DNA from: Ignavibacteriaceae bacterium
GTDB taxonomy: Bacteria; Bacteroidota; Ignavibacteria; Ignavibacteriales; Ignavibacteriaceae
Reading direction: 5' to 3'
DNA length: 55,777 nucleotides
Assembly: GCA_023231105.1 (NCBI GenBank)
Contig: JALNWB010000004.1
Coordinates: forward strand, 1-55,777
Below are positions 35,301 through 44,689 of the stretch, piece after piece. The position numbers were made by a program, and so were the translations under genes. The notes beneath the pieces were generated by a model that worked only from the letters and a program-made list of their open reading frames with translations, had not been told where the DNA came from and did not search any database. Positions within the stretch are counted from its first letter, which is position 1, and each line of letters starts with the position of its first letter.

Positions 35301-36707
35301 TTACTTCATCAAGATCATTTTCTTGGTTGAAGTGAAATCATTTGCTTTAATCGTATAGAAATAAATACCGCTGGTTAAACTGTTCGCTTTGAACGATACA
35401 TTATACACTCCGGCACTTTTTTCTTCGTTTACTAAGGTCATCACTTCTTCACCCAAAGTATTAAATACTTTTACCGTAACGAAGCTTTCTTGCGGGACAC
35501 TGAAACGAATTGAGGTCTCTGGGTTAAATGGATTTGGATAATTCTGTTCCAGCATATAAACTGTAGGAATTGTGTTTCCAAGTTTTTCAACAGAGGAAGC
35601 CACAACAGTATATTTTCTAACAGCACCTGCAGAGAAAGTACCAAGATAAGCGATTTTGCCATCAGGACTAAAACCAATAGCACGAGGTCTTTCGGCAGCA
35701 TTTTTATCTACATAAAAATTCCAAGCAATTTTTTCACCGGATAGAGTGTTTGTTTTTGTATCATATGCATACCAAGTAGCAACATCATAATTGGTTACTT
35801 CGCCGGTATGGCGATTTGGCAAGTCATTGTAAGAACCAGAACTCAACCAAAGTTGGTTAGGTTTTTTCGGATCCCAAACTAATGATTCGCAATCAAAACC
35901 TCTTAGAACTGTATCAGAAACAAATGGTGAAAATTCATCTGCTCTTGTCAATTTTTCAACATAATGAACCGAATATGCCGGATGGTAAACAGTTAATCCA
36001 TCCTTAGAAACATCAATAGAGCGGCAATAACCGGTAGTAATATCAAGAACGTTTCCTAAAAAAATACCATTCTTATCAAACATCTTGATTGGACCACCAG
36101 GAATAACTGATCGAACGTAGAAATTACCGGCTGCATCAATACCAGGTTTAACAGTTCCACCGAGTCCGCAGACCAAACGATCCATCAAACCTGCACCGGT
36201 TTTATAATCGAATTTGAACAAATAATCCCAACATCCAGCAACGACATTTCCACTCTCATCAAGAGTTAAGCCTCTGCCGGTGTTGGCTGACCAAGCAGCA
36301 ACAGTAATCATTTGAGTTGTATCCTGCGGATTCTTTATGCTTTTGAATGTAGTCTCTCCGCCGATCGTATCTTTAACAACTCCGCCAACTTTATTATAAA
36401 GAATCGGGGAGAAACTTGCTTGTGTACCATCGGGATTAAAAACATATATAGCTCTTACATTAGCTTTAACAGTTTTGAAAGCTCCTGTAGCAGCATCATA
36501 ACCGGGAACTTGTATAGAATCCCTTGAATACGCGTAATAACATTGGATCCAAATTTTTCCATCCGGATCAACTGCTATCCCGTGGGTACCAGCGCCCTGG
36601 CTACTATCTGCCGGAAAGACAGACGCAAATTGCCATGTGTTTTGAGAGAAAAGGCTTACAGAAACCAAAACAATCATTGCAAAAACAGAAAAGAACTTCT
36701 TGAACAT
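35301..36707 (-). CDS. Exported beta-propeller protein with T9SS sorting domain
   Basis: A 468-residue protein with signal peptide (residues 1-21, ending SLFSQ), NHL/SMP-30-like repeats (GIAVDPDGKIWIQCY, GLTLDESGNVVAGCW, SIDVSKDGLTVYHPA, AIGFSPDGKIAYLG) and a C-terminal T9SS type A sorting domain of ~83 residues (NYPNPFNPETSIRFSVP to KKMILMK). It should be exported and anchored at the surface. Its blades resemble those in the TIG lipoprotein encoded upstream. It lies 178 bases downstream of the 36886-44483 operon and has its own terminator. Confidence 0.85.
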   Translation of the reverse strand: MFKKFFSVFAMIVLVSVSLFSQNTWQFASVFPADSSQGAGTHGIAVDPDGKIWIQCYYAYSRDSIQVPGYDAATGAFKTVKANVRAIYVFNPDGTQASFSPILYNKVGGVVKDTIGGETTFKSIKNPQDTTQMITVAAWSANTGRGLTLDESGNVVAGCWDYLFKFDYKTGAGLMDRLVCGLGGTVKPGIDAAGNFYVRSVIPGGPIKMFDKNGIFLGNVLDITTGYCRSIDVSKDGLTVYHPAYSVHYVEKLTRADEFSPFVSDTVLRGFDCESLVWDPKKPNQLWLSSGSYNDLPNRHTGEVTNYDVATWYAYDTKTNTLSGEKIAWNFYVDKNAAERPRAIGFSPDGKIAYLGTFSAGAVRKYTVVASSVEKLGNTIPTVYMLEQNYPNPFNPETSIRFSVPQESFVTVKVFNTLGEEVMTLVNEEKSAGVYNVSFKANSLTSGIYFYTIKANDFTSTKKMILMK

Positions 36708-36885
36708 ATTAGTCTCCTTTTTTTATGAATTAATTATCTACAAAATTTTTCTGAACTAGTGAAAGAATACCAAAAATAGTTTCCTAATTTGGATTGATTA
36801 AATAATGAAAAAATCAAATCAATACTCATAAATCGTTTCCAGAACAAAGTTAAGGAACATGTCTATTAATACCTATTGATAGAAA

Positions 36886-38145
36886 TCACTGTATTCCGTA
36901 ATAAGGCGCGCCTCCTAAATTATTTAAAGTATTTACTTTAATAATTGCTTCGGGAGGTGTTGCAGTATCATTTAAGTTGACAGCATGTCTCAATAAATAC
37001 AAATATACGTCGGAACCTCTCCAGAAAAATGAGTTAAATTTACATTTGTCTGAAGGATTTAAGACACCGCTAAACAAGACTTGAGAACTTTTATCAGGTC
37101 TTACTTTAACAATTATTTCTACGCCATCTGTTCCGATATATAAGTCACCATCAGCGGAAAAAGTTATTCCACGAATTGTACCGGTGGGATAAGAAGTTGA
37201 ATAATTATAATAAGGTTCAACAGTTCCTAAACTATCCGAATTAACAATTGGGAAACGCCAAACACCTTCCGCTCCATCTTTGGCGCCACCAACATAAAGA
37301 TAGTTGTTGAAAACTCTAACCGAACGGATATTAGCATTAAAGGAGAATGGTTTTACATTTTTCGCTTGCGTTACTCTATATAGAGATACATTGTTTCCGG
37401 CAGCCCACATAATACCGTTTTTATCAAAATCAAAATCCACTATTGTACCGATACCATTTGCTGAAGAAACCCATGTTGCTGCAGTTGTATTTGGTGCAAT
37501 TTTAAATATTCCTTTAACTCCTCTTACAGCATATAGATCGCCAGATTGACCGAACTTCATACTACTCCAAGATGTTTCAGCCCCTTTCGGAGCGAAGTCT
37601 GTGATGGTCCCATCAGGTGCAATTTTCTTAACTCCGGTTCCGACACTATCAACGGTATAAGAAACATATGCATTACCAAGTTTATCGAATGTTAATGAAA
37701 ATGGAGTGTCATTGAATTTAAATTCTTTAAAAACGACGGTTGCCGAGATCAATTTATATGAGAAGAAATTACTTAATTTATCAGCACTAAATTTACTTAT
37801 TTTAATGTTTATAGTATCTTTAACCAGATTTGGAGCTTTAACAATAACCTTATTCGCATCAAGCGAGATGATTTTAGCAATTACATTATTAAAATAAACG
37901 GCCATTCCGCTGGCAGAATCCGGGAAATTGCTTCCGGTTATAGTTATTTCATCTACTCCGGCAAAAGCGCTGTCAGCCGGAGAAACTGAAGTAATAACTG
38001 GAGCCAGAACGTTGGAGAACAAAGGATTATAAAGCGGTTCTACATTATTTTTTTCATTGCAGCCCCAAAAGACGAGAACCAAGACAAATACGAACGCTGC
38101 CAAAAGTTTTGAAGTTAGTGGGTATTGTAAATAATTTTTTTTCAT
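36886..38145 (-). CDS. Putative lipoprotein with IPT/TIG and NHL-like propeller domains
   Basis: About 419 residues from the ATG at 38145 (a TTG at 38157 is the alternative). A signal peptide ends in the lipobox LVFWGC. An IPT/TIG domain follows at about residues 45-130 (PVITSVSPADSAFAG, ITGSNFPDSASGMAVYF). The rest has propeller-like repeats (LTFDKLGNAYVSY, SMKFGQSGDLYAVR, GITFSADGDLYIGTDG). TIG plus propeller lipoproteins often accompany SusC-type receptors as substrate-binding partners. It is the last gene of a four-gene operon that also encodes the receptor. Confidence 0.8.
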   Translation of the reverse strand: MKKNYLQYPLTSKLLAAFVFVLVLVFWGCNEKNNVEPLYNPLFSNVLAPVITSVSPADSAFAGVDEITITGSNFPDSASGMAVYFNNVIAKIISLDANKVIVKAPNLVKDTINIKISKFSADKLSNFFSYKLISATVVFKEFKFNDTPFSLTFDKLGNAYVSYTVDSVGTGVKKIAPDGTITDFAPKGAETSWSSMKFGQSGDLYAVRGVKGIFKIAPNTTAATWVSSANGIGTIVDFDFDKNGIMWAAGNNVSLYRVTQAKNVKPFSFNANIRSVRVFNNYLYVGGAKDGAEGVWRFPIVNSDSLGTVEPYYNYSTSYPTGTIRGITFSADGDLYIGTDGVEIIVKVRPDKSSQVLFSGVLNPSDKCKFNSFFWRGSDVYLYLLRHAVNLNDTATPPEAIIKVNTLNNLGGAPYYGIQ

Positions 38146-38171
38146 AAGTATTACCAAAATTTTATTAGCTG

Positions 38172-39176
38172 TTAAATTCCAAAATGAATAGAAAATTTAT
38201 GAACGTCGGAAAAAGTAGTCCATGGAATATAAGCATAATCTAAACCTATATTGAATCCTTCAATAGTTTTATTAAAACCAATTCCGGCAGTCACACTATA
38301 TTCATCTTTTCCTGACAAGTATCCGCCGCGTAAAGCAAATGAGTTCATAAACTTAAATTCCGCACCGAGATCAACTTCTTCAACATTATCACGCGGAACA
38401 ACCGAATCGAATGCAAGTTGAATTGAGTATTCGTTTTTATCAAGTTTTAACATATCGCTTAAGTTATAAGCAAACCCAACTCGAAAGGTAAGAGGAAGTT
38501 GAAATTTTTCCTGTTCTCGTTCAAGTTGAATATCTTTTGAGAAATTTTTAATCGACGCTGCAAAATCCAAACTCTGAATTCCCGTATGATAGAGAACTCC
38601 AAAATCGAATACCAGGGAATTCGGTTTATAATTTGTTTTGGTCAGTTCGGTTTCCGTAATGTTAACAATACCGGAAGTTAAATTCTGCAAAGCGTATTTA
38701 ATGGAACCGCCAATAGAGAATTTATCATTCAAAGCTTTACCATAAGTGAGACCGAAAGCATACGCGTTTGGATTGAAAATTCCGGTTTCTACATAACCCT
38801 GATTGTTGCGAAGTGTACCTATAAAATCACCATAATTCACATACAGAAAAGAAAAGCCTAAAACTCCATAGTTCCCGTTCTCAGGTGCAAATGTTACACC
38901 GCCTGTATAATATTTTATATCGGCAATCCAGCTGATTTGTCCGGAAGTTGCATCAACAAAATTTGTTTGACGTGCAATAGAAGCGGGATTGGAAAATAGT
39001 CCATTTGCTCCAAGATTATCAAGGGCGGTTGTAGCATCTCCCATACCAGCCATTTTTGCATCTAAAGAAACCTGAAGGAATTTCATCCCGGTTTGTGCTA
39101 ACTTCTTTTGGGCAAATCCGGAAGAAGTTAGAAACAGAGCAACAATTGAAACAGTTGTTAATATTTTTATTTTCAT
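38172..39176 (-). CDS. PorV/PorQ family outer membrane protein
   Basis: A 334-residue outer membrane beta-barrel-like protein with signal peptide (ending GFAQ) and the family opening FLQVSLDAKMAGMGDATTAL followed by NPASIARQ. Alternating hydrophobic strands run to the end (VHKFSIHFGI). PorV/PorQ proteins are T9SS components that shuttle cargo with C-terminal sorting domains to the attachment complex, though many paralogues are locus-specific. It may assist export of the adjacent 694-residue protein. The gap to the next gene is 26 bases. Confidence 0.85.
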   Translation of the reverse strand: MKIKILTTVSIVALFLTSSGFAQKKLAQTGMKFLQVSLDAKMAGMGDATTALDNLGANGLFSNPASIARQTNFVDATSGQISWIADIKYYTGGVTFAPENGNYGVLGFSFLYVNYGDFIGTLRNNQGYVETGIFNPNAYAFGLTYGKALNDKFSIGGSIKYALQNLTSGIVNITETELTKTNYKPNSLVFDFGVLYHTGIQSLDFAASIKNFSKDIQLEREQEKFQLPLTFRVGFAYNLSDMLKLDKNEYSIQLAFDSVVPRDNVEEVDLGAEFKFMNSFALRGGYLSGKDEYSVTAGIGFNKTIEGFNIGLDYAYIPWTTFSDVHKFSIHFGI

Positions 39177-39192
39177 AAAGTTTCCCGTGTCT

Positions 39193-41277
39193 TTAGCGGA
39201 TTATTACAAATTTTTGAATTTTTGTCTCACCGGAATTACCATCCCTTAATACTGCGATATAAATTCCACTGACAATAACTTGGTTGGCGTCAGTATTTAA
39301 TTGATTCCAATCTATTTTTTTTGAACCTTTGGTGAATTGAGGATCTTTATCTGTAAAAGTTTTTATTAATTCACCGTACTCGGTATAAATTTTAAGCGTA
39401 TGATTATCCGGGATACCATAAAAAGAGAGCCGTTTATCCGAACCGCTTGTTCCCAAATTTGTTGAATTTGCGGCAGAGATAAATGGATTAGGGACAATTC
39501 TAAAGTCGTTGAACACTACCACTGGTCCGGGAAGTGCCGGATTGTAAAGTTGAGAATAAAATCTATTGCTTTGAAGTTTTCCGGCAGAAATATTTAGAGC
39601 AGCATCTCCCGGGAAATTCTGTCCGATTGTTACGATATAATAATAAGAATCTATGCTCGAGGGAGCTGAATAATCATTATAAGAACGGATACTCTTATCT
39701 AATTCTGCTATCTTATGATAATTACTATCAACTCTTCCAATTGCGCGATATACTTCGAATCCGGTTATATCCGGATCGTTCTCATTATAAAGTGACCACT
39801 TAAGTCCGACGCTTCGTGGAGATGCGTCTGCCGAAAAAGAGCTTACCGGCGCCGGTGTCTTTAGTACTTCAGGGCTTTGCCAGTTAGCCTGGTAATTTGC
39901 TATGGCTCTCTTGAATGTCTGAAACAAAGAATCTTTACCGGTAAAAAACGCTGTGTTTTTTACCAAAGCATTTTTATCCGCTTTGTATTGCCGACCAACT
40001 TCAATAGATTTTTCATAACTTAAACCTGCAACGGCTTCGACAAAAACGATATGAATGCTATCACCATATTTTATGGTATAAGGTCCATATCCGTTACCCA
40101 TCGAAGCACCACCCTGAAAGGGAGATGCGGGATCTTTTGTTGGCATAATCGGGTTGGTTTCACCAATTTTATCTAAATGACGAACATCATGCCCTGAAGT
40201 CATAAAAGTATATTCATCTGTCATTTTAGAAGTATTGTAAGCATCATTTTGCGATTGGAGATTTCCATCAGATTCAAAAGTTTTCGTTGTGGAGGGTTGG
40301 TTTGTATCATCACTTTGATCAGATGTAGATTTATCGGCATGTAAAGTTGCAATACCTGCAAATTGGGGAGCGCCTAATCGTCCGGTTGTATCTCCGGCAG
40401 TAATGTACAGAGCTGTTTTCCAGATAGGTCCTCCTAAATTATCATAATCAACAAAAGGAGGATATTTTCCGTGCCAAACATATTGAGCGCGAATTTGATT
40501 TTCGCCAGGTTTTTCCCATCCACTGATCGAACTGGTTTTTCCATCTCCGCGTGCGTCATAAGTTGAGTTCATTCCCCAACCTGTTGGATTACCGATCACA
40601 TACCTGGTCAATTCGCAAGGAGCAAGCCGGTATTGAAAAAATACCACAACATCGTTCAAGGTACTGTCTTTTCGTTCAATGGTGGTAAGGTCTCCATCGA
40701 TATCCCCGGTATTCTTATAAACAAAATCATTTACAATATAATTTTCGTGGTACTGGTTTTGGAATTGAAATACACGCCTTGTCATCGTTAAACCAATTTG
40801 CGTCCCAACTACAGTAACTATTTCTCTATCCCAGGGCATTGTTGGATCAACCTCATCAACTGTATAAGGTTTGCCATAGGTAACTTCGCCTTTAACTTGA
40901 AGTAGCGGTTTTTCATATTTACTTTTCATATAAAAAGATATCGGGAACACCTCTCCTTTTCCAAAAACGCGAGGACCAACATGAATAACTTTTTCTGTAA
41001 CAAATCCAATTTTCGGATCACCAAAGTTTTTTGCGCCTATCCACATACCTTTCCATGCTTGAATATCCATATACGTGTAAATCGCTGGCCACTGCATTCC
41101 GTCCTGTTGAGTTTTAACCGGACCGGAAACCTCAATTTCACTTCCAATATCTGAATACCAATTATGAAGGGAACCGACAGACATATATTTAATTTCTTGC
41201 GAAAACGTAAGAACATTAATCAAAACCATAAGTATGAAGGTTTTACCAAGAGCATTCTTTAAGAGTTTATCATTCAT
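39193..41277 (-). CDS. Large surface protein with fibronectin III-like domain and sorting-like C-terminus
   Basis: A 694-residue protein with a signal peptide (ending TFSQE). The N-terminal ~480 residues form an unrecognised beta-rich region rich in Trp, Tyr and Asp. A fibronectin III-like segment lies at about 490-575 (GLKWSLYNENDPDITGFEVY). The C-terminus (about 605-694, RIVPNPFISAAN to KFVIIR) resembles a T9SS/FlgD-Ig-type sorting domain but lacks the full NYPNPFNP consensus. It lies between the TonB receptor (11-base gap) and the PorV-like gene (16-base gap). I infer it to be the surface partner of the receptor; substrate unknown. Confidence 0.8.
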   Translation of the reverse strand: MNDKLLKNALGKTFILMVLINVLTFSQEIKYMSVGSLHNWYSDIGSEIEVSGPVKTQQDGMQWPAIYTYMDIQAWKGMWIGAKNFGDPKIGFVTEKVIHVGPRVFGKGEVFPISFYMKSKYEKPLLQVKGEVTYGKPYTVDEVDPTMPWDREIVTVVGTQIGLTMTRRVFQFQNQYHENYIVNDFVYKNTGDIDGDLTTIERKDSTLNDVVVFFQYRLAPCELTRYVIGNPTGWGMNSTYDARGDGKTSSISGWEKPGENQIRAQYVWHGKYPPFVDYDNLGGPIWKTALYITAGDTTGRLGAPQFAGIATLHADKSTSDQSDDTNQPSTTKTFESDGNLQSQNDAYNTSKMTDEYTFMTSGHDVRHLDKIGETNPIMPTKDPASPFQGGASMGNGYGPYTIKYGDSIHIVFVEAVAGLSYEKSIEVGRQYKADKNALVKNTAFFTGKDSLFQTFKRAIANYQANWQSPEVLKTPAPVSSFSADASPRSVGLKWSLYNENDPDITGFEVYRAIGRVDSNYHKIAELDKSIRSYNDYSAPSSIDSYYYIVTIGQNFPGDAALNISAGKLQSNRFYSQLYNPALPGPVVVFNDFRIVPNPFISAANSTNLGTSGSDKRLSFYGIPDNHTLKIYTEYGELIKTFTDKDPQFTKGSKKIDWNQLNTDANQVIVSGIYIAVLRDGNSGETKIQKFVIIR

Positions 41278-41288
41278 ATTTTTTCCTT

Positions 41289-44200
41289 CTACTTTAATTC
41301 AACTGAAATTTTAAGACCCCAATAAATATTGCGTGGATTTAAGAACGACGCCCATGATTGGTTTGGCATATCGATATACTGCTTTTTATCAAGTATCTCT
41401 TTCATTTTATTGTCCGGAACTTGCGACCATGCACCATCAACATATTGTAAATAATTACCGCTTTGCATTTCATAATAAACAGCGCTTGCTACCGGCGAAC
41501 TAACGGTAGCAATATCTTGTACCGGAGCAATTGGAACAAACGGTCCTTGTCGATAATCTCCAGGTCGATCGCTGCCGTTAATATTATTATATCCGAATTT
41601 CCCTTTTGATTCATCAATAGCGGAAGAAGGTAGGTGAAGCGATTTCATATAATCATAGTAGTCATTCGCATCAATAAATCCATACGAACTGAGAGTTTTA
41701 ATATTCAATGCATTATTGATATCAGCAAATACTTGAACATTAACCGGACCGAATTTTATGTTTTTGCTGAAGCGTAAATCTAAACCGTATGAATCTTTCC
41801 ACTGAACATTATTCGAAATTCCCGGAATAGAGCCTGATCCCCCCGTCCATGTAGTATAAGAACCGGAACGCCAACTACCAATTAAACTCAATCTCCAATC
41901 AGTTAGTAATCCGATACCTTCGAATTCCGGACCAAAATCCTGACTTGGAGTAAATAAATCAAGGTTTACTCTTGCAAAAGGCTGCGGTACCGGTTTGGAT
42001 TGTTCCCCTTCATTTTTTCCACTCGTAGTATTTAAATAGTTGAGCATATCTTGATAGTTTTCATAATATCTCGAATAATTAAAATAACCATATGTTGAGA
42101 TGGAATAAGTATAATTTGCAAATCCCTGGAACCAATCCCCTCTATTTTTAGTAAGCGTAACTTCAACACCACGGATATCTTCGTATGAATCATTTATTGG
42201 AATATTATAATCAACTGAATTGTCTTTACTGATATAACGCACAGACCTTTGCTGTTCAGAAACATTTTTATAATAACCGGCTACTCTTATCAAGTACTCG
42301 TCAAACAATCCTTGTTCATATCCCAATTCATAAGCGATAGTTTTCTGAAGCGGAAGGTTTGGATCAGAAAGCCTGTCGATTCTTCCTGTGTATTGATCAA
42401 TTCTAATTCTATAGAGGTCTTCCGGAGTCGGTATCTGGCGGAAGAATCCATAGTTAAAAAACAATTTGCTATTTTCCGTAATCGGGAAAGCTACGCCAAG
42501 TCTTGGACTAACATTCACTCTGGGTTTAGCAGGTTCTTTTTTTACAAGTTCATCAATAGAAGTAGCATTTTTAGCGGTTAATGCTTTATCATAAGAATTT
42601 GAGAGAACATACCAATCGGTATTTGGATCTGAATAATCAAACCGAAAACCAAGATTAGCAATCATTCCTTCATATTCAATTTTATCTTGAAAATAGAATG
42701 AACCGCGCATTGGCTTAGTATGCCATTTTGTAATTGAATTACTTGAAGGCAAATATTTATCGTACTGCCCGTAATTGATAAAGTTGTCGGTTAAGTTAAA
42801 TTCAATTCCGGTTTTTATACTGTTAAACTTATCAAATTGATTTGTATAATCTAAACGTAAATTATATGTAGTAACTTTACTGGTATCGCGGGCATTACTC
42901 ATCCCAACGCCCATTCTCATATTGCTACCGATACCCGTTGCTGAGCTGTCTTCAAACCCGAATGGAGCTTCGTCAGTAAATAATCCGGGGGCATACTCAT
43001 AAATTTTTGAGTTATTTCTTGATCTTCCCGGGTAAGTGAAATACCTTGATTGAAAAATGCTTAATACACCTTCAAAAAAAGAATTAGGCGATAAAACATT
43101 TGTATATTTTGAACCGAGCATTCTTCTTTTGATGATGCTTGGAGCCCAATAGTCGGTTGAAAAAATTCTTGAATCGCCATAGGATGCTTTTGAATAATAA
43201 AAACCGTTAACGATTCCGGCAGAAGAAGTAAATAATCCGGGAGAACCGTCTCTGTTTGCTGCGGTTCCATCTGATTCACTCATCAAACCTTCAACTGTAA
43301 GTTTTTGCGTTGGCGTTAAATCAGCGGTAAACTTTAGGTTCCCGGTATAATCATGGTATGAATCCGTAGCAAGCGGAACAATATACATTGACTGCGTAGC
43401 TCTTAAAGAAGCCAGAAAGCGTAAATTGCCCAATTCACTTCCACCTGGAACCGGACCGGCAATTGACATATCTAAATCATAATCGGGTCTAAGGATTCGC
43501 ATATCTTTTCTGTGTTGAAATAGAAAAAGTCGTTGCGCCGCTTCAGGCGTCAAATCGTTATCAGGATTATTATCGCTTAATAACTTTTGGGATATTGAAT
43601 TCCATCCTTCAAAACTGGGATATTGTTTTAGTGTGAATGGATCCCAAGCGCCGTTAGTGGTTCCCGTCCATGCAACGGCATCATCAACATACGGCCGAAT
43701 CCAATAGGCACCAGGAGAAGAAGGACCTTCGCCAAAATACTTTTTCCCTGCAGGGCGAACTCTCGAAAAAACACTAATTGAATATCTGTCGTTCTTTCCT
43801 TCTTTTGTTACAATGTTTACTAATCCGGAACGGATATTTCCATACTCGGCATTAAAGCCGCCGGTTTGAATTTGAATTTCTTCAACTGAAGTAAAACTTA
43901 TGCCCGTAAACGGAGTATTGTCCCGTTCATCTCTCATAACCATCCCATTCAGCAAATATCCGGTCTGGCTTGCATATGAGGTAACTGATGATGAACCGCC
44001 ACGAAACGCACCACCAACAATTCCGGCTTGTAGCCCAACAATAGATGTTACGTTAGCAACAGGCATGTTTTCAAATTGTTCTGAACTAATGTTCACAACG
44101 CTATTTGAAACGTCTTTTTGCACAACCGGAGGAGTTGCCGTAACAACCACTTCCTGCGCTTGTATTGATTCTTCTTTTAAAGAAATATTGAGTTCAAAGG

Positions 44201-44483
44201 TTTGATTAATGTTTACGCGGATATTTCTTAATATTGACGAAGTATATCCGATCATTGAGGCTTTAATGGTGTAGGTTCCCGGCGGAACATTTAGAATGGC
44301 ATAGTATCCATCTAAATTTGTAGCTGCGCCTGAGTTTGTCCCTTGGATCATTACACTGGCTGATATTAACGGTTCACCGGTTGTAGCATCTTTTACTACC
44401 CCCGAAACTTTTCCCGTTTGTGCTTGTAACAAAAAAAATGGAATGAATATGAAAAGAAAAACAATTTTGTAGCGAGATTGCAT
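41289..44483 (-). CDS. TonB-dependent receptor, CarboxypepD-reg (SusC-like) type
   Basis: A 1064-residue outer membrane transporter. A signal peptide (about 1-22) precedes a carboxypeptidase regulatory-like beta-sandwich (about 24-104, GVVKDATTGEPLISASVMIQ). A plug domain (about 115-230) contains the SVEEIQIQTGGFNAEYGN and RSGLVNIVTKEG motifs, and the barrel follows, ending WGLKISVELK. It should import a ligand driven by TonB-ExbBD, which are not encoded here. No SusD gene is adjacent; the neighbours are the surface protein, PorV-like protein and TIG lipoprotein, all downstream in one operon. Confidence 0.92.
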   Translation of the reverse strand: MQSRYKIVFLFIFIPFFLLQAQTGKVSGVVKDATTGEPLISASVMIQGTNSGAATNLDGYYAILNVPPGTYTIKASMIGYTSSILRNIRVNINQTFELNISLKEESIQAQEVVVTATPPVVQKDVSNSVVNISSEQFENMPVANVTSIVGLQAGIVGGAFRGGSSSVTSYASQTGYLLNGMVMRDERDNTPFTGISFTSVEEIQIQTGGFNAEYGNIRSGLVNIVTKEGKNDRYSISVFSRVRPAGKKYFGEGPSSPGAYWIRPYVDDAVAWTGTTNGAWDPFTLKQYPSFEGWNSISQKLLSDNNPDNDLTPEAAQRLFLFQHRKDMRILRPDYDLDMSIAGPVPGGSELGNLRFLASLRATQSMYIVPLATDSYHDYTGNLKFTADLTPTQKLTVEGLMSESDGTAANRDGSPGLFTSSAGIVNGFYYSKASYGDSRIFSTDYWAPSIIKRRMLGSKYTNVLSPNSFFEGVLSIFQSRYFTYPGRSRNNSKIYEYAPGLFTDEAPFGFEDSSATGIGSNMRMGVGMSNARDTSKVTTYNLRLDYTNQFDKFNSIKTGIEFNLTDNFINYGQYDKYLPSSNSITKWHTKPMRGSFYFQDKIEYEGMIANLGFRFDYSDPNTDWYVLSNSYDKALTAKNATSIDELVKKEPAKPRVNVSPRLGVAFPITENSKLFFNYGFFRQIPTPEDLYRIRIDQYTGRIDRLSDPNLPLQKTIAYELGYEQGLFDEYLIRVAGYYKNVSEQQRSVRYISKDNSVDYNIPINDSYEDIRGVEVTLTKNRGDWFQGFANYTYSISTYGYFNYSRYYENYQDMLNYLNTTSGKNEGEQSKPVPQPFARVNLDLFTPSQDFGPEFEGIGLLTDWRLSLIGSWRSGSYTTWTGGSGSIPGISNNVQWKDSYGLDLRFSKNIKFGPVNVQVFADINNALNIKTLSSYGFIDANDYYDYMKSLHLPSSAIDESKGKFGYNNINGSDRPGDYRQGPFVPIAPVQDIATVSSPVASAVYYEMQSGNYLQYVDGAWSQVPDNKMKEILDKKQYIDMPNQSWASFLNPRNIYWGLKISVELK

Positions 44484-44507
44484 ATTTCAGCTCCTATTTT
44501 TTACTTG

Positions 44508-44523
44508 CCTGCCGATTGGCAGG
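44508..44523. repeat. Short inverted repeat upstream of the TonB receptor gene
   Basis: Six-base arms CCTGCC/GGCAGG around a four-base loop, 25 bases upstream of the receptor start in the divergent gap 44484-44689. It is GC-rich in an AT-rich spacer. It may be a regulatory stem in the receptor leader or a fragment of a dispersed palindrome. The rest of the gap shows no gene. Confidence 0.5.
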
Positions 44524-44689
44524 GTAGGACATAGATTTCAATTTGAAAAATTTTTTCAATCAAAAATTATAACATCTGCCGATTAAATCAAATATTTTTT
44601 AAGAAATAATTATAAAATATTTCTTGAATATTGAACAAAGATAAATTAAGTTTTGAGAAGGAATTAAAATTTACTTAGGAAACCAAACC

